Assembly: GCF_024199925.1 (NCBI RefSeq)
Contig: NZ_JANADR010000001.1
Span: 1,612,001-1,676,000, forward strand
Length of the DNA: 64,000 nucleotides
Direction of reading: 5' to 3'
Source of the DNA: Bradyrhizobium sp. CCGUVB1N3
GTDB lineage: Bacteria > Pseudomonadota > Alphaproteobacteria > Rhizobiales > Xanthobacteraceae
In this document: one piece after another, positions 57,415 to 64,000 of the stretch
Layout: each line of letters opens with the position of its first letter
Position numbering within the stretch: position 1 is the stretch's first letter
Program-made: the position numbers and the translations under genes
The notes under the pieces: model-generated
Databases searched by the model: none
What the model was told of the DNA's origin: nothing
What the model saw: the letters and a program-made list of their open reading frames with translations, nothing else

Positions 57415-59805
57415 CTAGCACTTTGGCTGGTTCGGGGGGCATTTCTTCGCGGCAGCCGGTGCCGGGCGCGGCGGCGGCGGTGCGGCCGGACGCGGCGGCG
57501 GAGCAACCGCCACCCGCGGTGGCGGGGGCGGGGCCGGCCTCGCAGCCGGCGGCGGAGCTGGCCGGGCCGCAGCGACGGGCGGAGGCGCGGCGCGCGGGGG
57601 CGGCGGTGCGGCGACTCGCGGCGGAGCCGAAGGTACCGGTTTCGCGATGGCTTGCGGGCGCGGCGGCGGCGCGGCCGGCTTGGCCGCCTGCGGCGGCGGG
57701 GTGATCACCCGCTGATTCTGCGGCTTCAACGACTCGCGACCCGTAGGCTGCACCGCAGTGATGGCAGGCTTGCCGCCCGCCCCCGCCGCGGATGGCGGCG
57801 TGGTGCCCTGCTGAGGGATGGTCGACTTCGCGCGGCTATCCGGGGCGGTCGTCGCCGGGGTCCCGGCGACAGGCGGCTTTTGGCCCGGCGCTATGGCCGC
57901 ATGTCCGGCCGGCGTCGTTGTGGTTGTGGACGGAGCCGTTGCGGTCGCCGCATTCGGATGGCCTGCTGGCGTGCCATTGGCCGGCGCGGTCGCAGTCGGT
58001 GCGAGCCTGCCATTCGGCGTCAGGGCAGCCGAGGGCGCCGGCCCGGTCGCGGCGGGTGCCGGCGGGGTCCCATGGGTGCCGGGGACCGGCAGCGTATTGG
58101 CCTCGGGCAGCCTGGTCGGCGGCGCGGCGGCGGTCGGCGCGACATTCGCGGGCGTCGCAGCCGGTGTCACCGGCCTTGCCGTGGGCGTGATGGTCGCACT
58201 CTGCGGCATCGGCAGCTTGCCCTGCTGGATCAAGGCGGCGCGCTGCGCAACGGCCTGCGGCACGGCTGGTCCCGCCGGCGTGGCGCGGCCGGCGACGGCC
58301 GGCGCGAGGCTGCCGGGCGCGAGGCCCGCCGCGGTCGCGGGCGGCCGGTTGATGACGTTGTTGATCACCGTGGTGTTGTGGATGTTCTGGTAGATGATGT
58401 TGTTCGGCGGCGGCGCGACATAGATCGGCGGCCGGACGAACACCGGGATCGGCACAAACAGCGGCTGCGGCAGCACGAACAGTCCGACCACCGGCAGCGG
58501 CGGCGGCAGCACGATGAAATCCGGTGGCGGCGGCGGCAGATAATAGACCGGCGGCGGCGGTGGCGGCACGAAGCCGAACACGGGATCGCTGAACACGAGG
58601 ACGGGCCGGTCGACATAGACGATCTCTTCCGGTGGCGGCGGCGGCACGTCGTAATCCATCATGGCAAAGCTCGGCGGCGGCTCGAGCGGCGCGGTCAGGA
58701 TCGCAAGCCTGCGCCGTGCGTCGCCCGCATGCGGCCCGCGCGGATAGCGGCGCAGATAGGACCAGTAGGCGTCCGGCGTGTCGGCGCGATAGGTCCGCCG
58801 CCAGGTGATCGCCTCGCGGCGCGCCGCGACGATCGCCATCACGCGCTTGGCCATGGGATCGCCGGGATACGCGGCGAGGAATTCCTCATAGGCCGGCAGC
58901 GTGTCGCGCTCGAGCGCGGCCGCATAGGCGTCCTGCACGCCGAGATCGCGGATCGGCTTGTTGCGAATCGCGGCAACCTGATCGGGCGCCGCCTGCGGCG
59001 GCGGCGCGTCGGGCCCCCGCTCGAAGAACGAGAACTGCGCGCTGATCTTCTGATCGTCCCAGGGCACCTGCGCGCCCTTGCTGGCGTCGTTGACGCGCAG
59101 GCGTACGCGGTCGAAGACCTCCGGCAGCAACAGGCCCCCGGTGCGGATCATCTCGGCGAGCGATTGGGCGTAGACGCCGTAGGGCCCCGGCTCTTCCGGC
59201 GCCACGGTGCCGGGCGCGGCGTTGTAGGCGATCAGCATGTTCGCATCGGGCTCGACCAGCGCGAGCCCGCTTGCGATCGGCTGGCCGCCCTCGATGAAGG
59301 GCTGCGCCCGGGCCGCATCGAGCACGACGATGTTCGCCTTCAGCGGCAGCGCGGCGAGCTGGCGGACGTAGTCGCTGATGCGCAGCGCCTCGGTCGGAAC
59401 GTCGGTATCGCGCGCGATGTTGGAATCGACCGGGATGAAGTAGTTCTCGCCGGCGAGCTGCACGCCATAGCCGGCAAGATAGATCATCGCGACCGTGCCG
59501 GGTCCCGATGTCTGGGCCTTCTGGAGAAAATCGCGAAAGCTCTTGCGCAGCGTGTCGCCGTCGAGGTCGCGGGCGCCGACCACATCGAAGCCGGCGGCCT
59601 GGAGCGTCTGCGCGATCAGGCCGGCATCATTGGCGGTCGTTGCCAGCGGCGACTTGGCGTAGGCACCGTTGCCGACCACCAGCGCGATGCGCTTCTCCTG
59701 CTGCTGGGCATAGGCGGGGTCGAGCAGTCCGCCTGCCGCGAGCAGCAGGCTCGGAAGCAGCAGACCGAGGAAAGATCCAAGGAAAGATTGTCGTGTCCCA
59801 CGCAT
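57415..59805 (-). CDS. Catalytically dead caspase-fold (peptidase C14-like) protein with proline-rich tail
   Basis: 796 residues from the ATG at 59805. A signal peptide ([20 protein letters not shown]) leads to a caspase p20-like domain at about residues 38-250: [40 protein letters not shown] and [12 protein letters not shown]. The usual catalytic GHG has become GYG (Tyr113), and the DACR Cys has become Ala (Ala165), so it should not be a protease. A helical region (about 285-370, [20 protein letters not shown]) follows, and then about 400 residues very rich in Pro, Ala and Thr with PPPPP runs. It is probably periplasmic, perhaps a scaffold. It lies upstream of rpsB on the same strand, with the rpsB promoter between them. 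Confidence 0.85.
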   Translation of the reverse strand: MRGTRQSFLGSFLGLLLPSLLLAAGGLLDPAYAQQQEKRIALVVGNGAYAKSPLATTANDAGLIAQTLQAAGFDVVGARDLDGDTLRKSFRDFLQKAQTSGPGTVAMIYLAGYGVQLAGENYFIPVDSNIARDTDVPTEALRISDYVRQLAALPLKANIVVLDAARAQPFIEGGQPIASGLALVEPDANMLIAYNAAPGTVAPEEPGPYGVYAQSLAEMIRTGGLLLPEVFDRVRLRVNDASKGAQVPWDDQKISAQFSFFERGPDAPPPQAAPDQVAAIRNKPIRDLGVQDAYAAALERDTLPAYEEFLAAYPGDPMAKRVMAIVAARREAITWRRTYRADTPDAYWSYLRRYPRGPHAGDARRRLAILTAPLEPPPSFAMMDYDVPPPPPEEIVYVDRPVLVFSDPVFGFVPPPPPPVYYLPPPPPDFIVLPPPLPVVGLFVLPQPLFVPIPVFVRPPIYVAPPPNNIIYQNIHNTTVINNVINRPPATAAGLAPGSLAPAVAGRATPAGPAVPQAVAQRAALIQQGKLPMPQSATITPTARPVTPAATPANVAPTAAAPPTRLPEANTLPVPGTHGTPPAPAATGPAPSAALTPNGRLAPTATAPANGTPAGHPNAATATAPSTTTTTPAGHAAIAPGQKPPVAGTPATTAPDSRAKSTIPQQGTTPPSAAGAGGKPAITAVQPTGRESLKPQNQRVITPPPQAAKPAAPPPRPQAIAKPVPSAPPRVAAPPPPRAAPPPVAAARPAPPPAARPAPPPPPRVAVAPPPRPAAPPPPRPAPAAAKKCPPNQPKC

Positions 59806-59975
59806 GGCTTTCTCGCCCGCTATTGTTGTTGAGCTTGCCACCGCACATGAGACGCGCGGCTGGCTGAATGGCGTTTGAACGAAAAGCGCTTGGATTGAGG
59901 CGACGGCATGGCCGCCATCCGTCGCCCGTCAGCTCCGCGTCAGGTTCGCGCTTGCGAAAGCCTGGCCTGGGGCAC

Positions 59976-60710
59976 CTACCCCTGGGAGATCAGGTCGACG
60001 GTGCCCGTGGCCAGCCGGTAGATGCCGCCGACAACCTTGAGCTTGCCCTGCTCGACCGCCGCATTGAGGATCGGTGCCGCGGACTTGAGCTTGGCAACGT
60101 TGTCGATCACGTTTTGCCGGATCGCCGCGTCGAGCGCGTCCCCGCCCTGCTGCATGGCCGCCTTGGCAGCCGGCGCGATCGCCTCGACCAGCGAGGGAAT
60201 GTGTCCCGGCGGCGATTTGTTGTCCTTGAGCGCTTTCAGCGTCGCATCCACGGCACCGCAGCTGTCGTGGCCCAGCACCAGAATCAGCGGCGTGTTGAGC
60301 ACGGCGACCGCGTATTCCATGCTGGCGATCGTCTCGTTGCCGGCGAAATTGCCGGCGACGCGACAGACGAAGAGATCGCCGCGGCCGGTGTCGAAGGCAT
60401 ATTCCGGCGCGATGCGCGAGTCCGCGCAGCTCAGGACCGCAGCATACGGATTCTGTCCCGCGGCAAGAGCTCCTCGCTCGTGCTTGAAGTCATGGCGCCG
60501 AGTCACGCCGTCGACGTAACGCGCATTGCCGTCCATCAGCCGCTTCAGGGCAGCGTCGGGAGACACCACGTTCTGCGGCTTGGGCGGCGTTTTCGTCTCC
60601 TTGGCGAAGGCCGTCGAACCGAACGCCAATGCCGAAGCGGCGAACAGGATCATCGAGCGCCGCGAGGGCGCGAGCGGATGACGCAAATTTTCAGAGCACT
60701 TGTCGCACAT
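59976..60710 (-). CDS. Exported beta-class carbonic anhydrase
   Basis: 244 residues. Zinc ligands and the Asp-Arg dyad are in AAVLSCADSRIAPEYAFD, and the second His-Cys pair is in LVLGHDSCGAVDA; AGNFAGNETIASMEYAV between them is the usual clade pattern. The N-terminus carries SRRSMILFAASALAFGSTAFA, which looks like a twin-arginine signal with AFA cleavage, so the enzyme is probably periplasmic. It interconverts CO2 and bicarbonate. It is monocistronic between dnaE and the caspase-fold gene, all on the minus strand. Confidence 0.92.
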   Translation of the reverse strand: MCDKCSENLRHPLAPSRRSMILFAASALAFGSTAFAKETKTPPKPQNVVSPDAALKRLMDGNARYVDGVTRRHDFKHERGALAAGQNPYAAVLSCADSRIAPEYAFDTGRGDLFVCRVAGNFAGNETIASMEYAVAVLNTPLILVLGHDSCGAVDATLKALKDNKSPPGHIPSLVEAIAPAAKAAMQQGGDALDAAIRQNVIDNVAKLKSAAPILNAAVEQGKLKVVGGIYRLATGTVDLISQG

Positions 60711-60836
60711 GTCTTTCCCCTACCATCTCAGTACAAATCTGCATGAACAGTACAGGACGTAAGTAACAGCAACGCGTCGCCGCCGACAAAATCATGCATG
60801 ACCGGCACCGCCGGGATCGATCGGCAGAGACGGATG

Positions 60837-63800
60837 CTACAATTGCTGCACGTCGACGACACCCGCGACCGCCTTGATCGCGCCTGCGATCTGCGGCGAG
60901 ACCTTGAAGCGGCCGGGCAGCTTCATTTCCACCTCGGTCTCGAGGTCCAGCATCATCACCAGCGAGACCTCGCCGTCGCCATTGGAGCGCGGCGCGATGC
61001 CGGGGCTGCCGACCTTCGGCGCGGCGCCGTTCGCGGGTGCGGCGTCGGGACCGGCAAGCCGCCGCGCGATGGATTCCAGCGGCTTGGTGTCGCGCAGGAA
61101 GATGCGCAGCCCCTTCTGCGTCTTGGCGGCGGCGTCATCGAGCGGCTCGGCGTGCAGCACGCGCGCGCGCACGTCCTCGCCCTGCAATTCCGCACCCAAC
61201 TGCAACAGCACCGCAGCGCCGGGCTCGAGCACGTCGCGATATTGCGCGAGCCCTTCGGAGAACAGCACCGCTTCAAAGTGGCCCGTGGGATCAGAAAGTC
61301 CCATGATGCCCATCTTGTTGCCGGTCTTGGTGCGCCGCTCCATGCGCGACACCACCGTGGCGGCAACCTTGCCGGCGGTCGCGCCGGTTTTGACGGCGCG
61401 CGAAAACTCCGCCCATGTCTGCACCCGCAGGCGCTTGAGGATCGTCGCGTAGTCGTCGAGCGGATGGCCGGACAGGAAGAAGCCGATCGCATCATATTCG
61501 CGCCGCAGCCGCTCGGCCGGCAGCCATGGTTCGATCTGCGGCAGCATGATAGTGGGCGCGTCGGCCGCACCTCCGAACATGTCGTTCTGGCCGACGGTCG
61601 CCGCCTCATGCGAGCGCTGGCAGGCGGCGAGGATCGCATCCGCACCGGCAAAGACACGGGCGCGGTTCGGCTCCAGCGTGTCGAAGGCGCCGGCGGCTGC
61701 GAGGCTCTCGATGATGCGCTTGTTGATCGCGCGCGGCGACACGCGCGCGGCGAAATCCGCAAGCGAGGTGAACAGGCCGTTCTTGGTGCGCTCCTCGATG
61801 ATCTGCTCGACGGCCTGCAGGCCGACGCCCTTCAGCGCAGCGAGCGCGTAGTAGATGGTCTTCTCGCCGACCTCGAAGGTCGCGCCGGAGCGATTGACGT
61901 TCGGCGGCTCGACCTTGATGCCGAGGCGCTGCGCCTCGGAGCGGAATTCGGACAGCTTGTCGGTGTTGTTGAGATCGAGCGTCATCGACGCCGCGATGAA
62001 CTCCACCGGATAATGCGCCTTCATGTAGGCGGTGTGGTAGGACACCAGGGCATAGGCCGCCGCGTGGCTCTTGTTGAAGCCGTAGTCGGCGAATTTGGCG
62101 AGCAACTCGAAGATCGTCTCGGCCTGCGCTTTCGGCACGCCGTTCTTCACCGCGCCGGCGACGAAGATGTCGCGCTGCTTGTCCATCTCGGCGCGGATCT
62201 TCTTGCCCATCGCGCGGCGCAGCAGGTCGGCGTCGCCGAGCGAATAGCCCGACATCACCTGCGCGATCTGCATCACCTGTTCCTGGTAGATGATGACGCC
62301 GAACGTCTCCTTCAGGATCGGCTCCAGGACGGGGTGGAGATATTCCGGCTCCTCATCGCCGTGCTTGCGCGAACAATACGTTGGAATGTTCGCCATCGGG
62401 CCCGGGCGATAGAGCGCGACCAACGCGATGATGTCCTCGAAACGGTCGGGGCGCATGTCGACCAGCGCGCGCCGCATGCCCTGACTTTCAACCTGAAATA
62501 CGCCGACCACCTCGCCGCGCGCCAGCATCTGGTAGCTCTCGGCATCGTCGATCGGCAGCGTGGCGAGATCGATGTCGATGTTGCGCGGCTTGAGCAGCTT
62601 GATCGCGACGTCGAGCACGGTCAGCGTCTTCAGGCCGAGGAAGTCGAATTTGACGAGGCCCGCCGGTTCGACCCATTTCATGTTGAACTGGGTCACCGGC
62701 ATGTCGGATTTGGGATCGCGGTAGAGCGGCACGAGCTCGCTCAAGGGGCGATCGCCGATCACGATGCCGGCCGCGTGCGTCGAGGCATGCCGCGTCAGGC
62801 CTTCGAGACGTTGGGCGATGTCGAAGGCGCGCGCCACCACCGGGTCTTCGTCGCGGAACGCCTGCAGCTTCGGCTCGCTCTCGATCGCGGCGGCCAGCGT
62901 GACCGGCGCGGCCGGGTTCTGCGGCACCAGCTTGGTCAGCTTGTCGACCTGCCCATAGGGCATCTGCAGCACGCGCCCGACGTCGCGCAGCACGCCGCGC
63001 GCCTGCAGCGTACCGAAGGTGATGATCTGTGCGACCTGGTCACGGCCGTAGCGCTGCTGCACGTATTGGATCACCTCGCCGCGGCGGTCCTGGCAGAAGT
63101 CGATGTCGAAGTCCGGCATCGAGACGCGCTCGGGATTGAGGAAGCGCTCGAACAGGAGGCCAAACTTGATCGGATCGAGATCGGTGATGGTCAGCGCCCA
63201 GGCAACCAGCGAGCCGGCGCCCGAGCCGCGGCCCGGCCCGACCGGAATGCCCTGCGACTTCGCCCATTTGATGAAGTCGGACACGATCAGGAAGTAGCCC
63301 GCATATTTCATGCGGGTGATGACGTCGAGCTCGAAGGCGAGCCGCTTGTTGTAGTCCTCCTCCGTCGTGCCCTGCGACAGGCCGTGCACGCGCAGGCGGT
63401 TGGCAAGCCCCTCCTCCGCCTGCCGCTTCAATTCGCCCGCCTCGACCGCTGCCGCATCGGAGCTGCCTGCGGCGCCGACAGTGAAGAACGGCAGGATCGG
63501 CTTGCGCGTCATCGGGCGGAACGAGCAGCGCTCGGCGATCTCGATCGTCGAGGCCAGCGCCTCTGGAATATCGGCGAACAGCACGGCCATCTCGGCGCGC
63601 GTCTTGAAGCGGTGATCGGGCGTGAGCTGCTCGCGCTCGGTCTCCGCGATCAACCGCCCGCCGGCGATGCAGAGCAGCGCATCGTGCGCCTCATAGTCGT
63701 CGGTCGAGGCGAAGTACGGCTCGTTGGTCGCAACCAGCGGCAGGCCTTTTGCATAGGCGATGTCGATCAGCCCGCTCTCGATGCGGCGCTCCTTGTCGAT

Positions 63801-64000
63801 GCCGTGGCGCTGCAATTCGATGTAGAGGCGGTCGCCGAACAGGGCCGCGAGGCGCTCGCAGCGCGCCGCCGCGAGCTCGGCATGGCCGGCCCCGAGCGCG
63901 AGCGAGATCGGCCCGTCGGGCCCGCCCGTGAGCGCGATCAGGCCGTCGGTCTCGCCGTCAAGCCAATCGAACTTGATGAACGGCGCGTGGCTGTCGGGCG
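60837..64000 (-). CDS. dnaE: DNA polymerase III alpha subunit (5' end outside window)
   Basis: About 1054 residues, the C-terminal nine-tenths of a replicative DnaE1; the gene continues past the right edge. The end of the PHP domain (LPLVATNEPYFASTDDYEAH, DALLCIAGGRLI), the C-family polymerase core with the catalytic Asp pair in MPDFDIDFCQDRRGEVI, PVGPGRGSGAGSLVAW, the ARGVLRDVGRVLQMPYG palm region, NKSHAAAYALVSYHTAYMKA, helix-hairpin-helix and an OB-fold (VSRMERRTKTGNKMGIMGLS, around residue 760 of the visible part) are all present. The frame is unbroken to position 64000. It stops at 60837. Confidence 0.97.
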   Translation of the reverse strand, partial: PDSHAPFIKFDWLDGETDGLIALTGGPDGPISLALGAGHAELAAARCERLAALFGDRLYIELQRHGIDKERRIESGLIDIAYAKGLPLVATNEPYFASTDDYEAHDALLCIAGGRLIAETEREQLTPDHRFKTRAEMAVLFADIPEALASTIEIAERCSFRPMTRKPILPFFTVGAAGSSDAAAVEAGELKRQAEEGLANRLRVHGLSQGTTEEDYNKRLAFELDVITRMKYAGYFLIVSDFIKWAKSQGIPVGPGRGSGAGSLVAWALTITDLDPIKFGLLFERFLNPERVSMPDFDIDFCQDRRGEVIQYVQQRYGRDQVAQIITFGTLQARGVLRDVGRVLQMPYGQVDKLTKLVPQNPAAPVTLAAAIESEPKLQAFRDEDPVVARAFDIAQRLEGLTRHASTHAAGIVIGDRPLSELVPLYRDPKSDMPVTQFNMKWVEPAGLVKFDFLGLKTLTVLDVAIKLLKPRNIDIDLATLPIDDAESYQMLARGEVVGVFQVESQGMRRALVDMRPDRFEDIIALVALYRPGPMANIPTYCSRKHGDEEPEYLHPVLEPILKETFGVIIYQEQVMQIAQVMSGYSLGDADLLRRAMGKKIRAEMDKQRDIFVAGAVKNGVPKAQAETIFELLAKFADYGFNKSHAAAYALVSYHTAYMKAHYPVEFIAASMTLDLNNTDKLSEFRSEAQRLGIKVEPPNVNRSGATFEVGEKTIYYALAALKGVGLQAVEQIIEERTKNGLFTSLADFAARVSPRAINKRIIESLAAAGAFDTLEPNRARVFAGADAILAACQRSHEAATVGQNDMFGGAADAPTIMLPQIEPWLPAERLRREYDAIGFFLSGHPLDDYATILKRLRVQTWAEFSRAVKTGATAGKVAATVVSRMERRTKTGNKMGIMGLSDPTGHFEAVLFSEGLAQYRDVLEPGAAVLLQLGAELQGEDVRARVLHAEPLDDAAAKTQKGLRIFLRDTKPLESIARRLAGPDAAPANGAAPKVGSPGIAPRSNGDGEVSLVMMLDLETEVEMKLPGRFKVSPQIAGAIKAVAGVVDVQQL

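Noticed and set aside
57420..58400. Repetitive GC-rich sequence that could be mistaken for a repeat array
   Set aside because: It encodes the proline/alanine-rich tail of the caspase-fold protein; there are no regular spacers or identical units as in a CRISPR array.
57652..59832. A 726-codon Arg-rich frame opposite the caspase-fold gene
   Set aside because: It is the complement of a Pro/Ala-rich coding region, which yields Arg/Gly-rich open antisense frames; no motif or start is seen.

Overview
The window looks like a chromosomal segment of a Bradyrhizobium-type alphaproteobacterium (Hyphomicrobiales, Nitrobacteraceae). The reasons are the high-GC coding style, the protein sequences as I recognise them (for example the long ribosomal protein S2 and the short ComEC), an alphaproteobacterial direct-repeat SOS box in front of lexA, rhizobial-type promoters (CTTGCT/CTATAT), and several intergenic palindromes of kinds I associate with Bradyrhizobium genomes. 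Most of it is housekeeping DNA. No tRNA, rRNA, CRISPR array, insertion sequence or phage gene was seen.

Layout. 1-5932: central metabolism on the minus strand (a truncated MDR-family dehydrogenase, eno, kdsA) mixed with queF, a TfoX-domain gene, an MFS exporter and a secreted Vgb-like beta-propeller. 6048-8312: an accessory-looking patch between kdsA and pyrG, with a NIPSNAP protein, a RidA-SnoaL fusion and a divergent ArsR-family regulator around a 26-bp dyad. 8390-11489: tpiA-secG-pyrG. 11701-15967: ppiD-trpD-trpC-moaC. 16041-25361: a mixed segment (CGNR regulator with divergent MFS transporter, Flp pilin, GGDEF/EAL protein, CtpA-type protease, alpha-hydroxy-acid oxidase, YihX-like phosphatase, small proteins). 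It lies between moaC and moeA, which are often neighbours. 25588-30986: moeA, lexA with its SOS box, small unknown genes and comEC.

31080-37200 is a second accessory-looking stretch: a DUF2171 protein, an MHS transporter, an SPW-repeat membrane protein, an actinobacterial-looking glutamine synthetase and a GT-C-like membrane protein. 37234-41937 holds glnS, gltX and gltA. 42105-57200 is a long minus-strand envelope and translation run, transcribed from high to low coordinates: rpsB-tsf-pyrH-frr-uppS-cdsA-dxr-rseP-bamA-lpxD-fabZ-(KTSC pseudogene on the other strand)-lpxA-lpxI-lpxB. 57415-64000: a caspase-fold protein lacking both catalytic residues, an exported beta-carbonic anhydrase, and dnaE running off the right edge.

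How the genes fit together. The 42-57 kb run joins early lipid A synthesis (lpxA, lpxD, lpxI, lpxB, fabZ), outer-membrane protein assembly (bamA), envelope stress proteolysis (rseP), isoprenoid and phospholipid precursors (dxr, uppS, cdsA) and ribosome function (rpsB, tsf, frr). Several junctions share stop and start bases, which suggests translational coupling. The parts most worth a second look are the RidA-SnoaL/ArsR module with its operator, the catalytically dead caspase-like protein, the actinobacterial-type GlnA, the segment splitting moaC from moeA, and the frameshifted KTSC gene between fabZ and lpxA.
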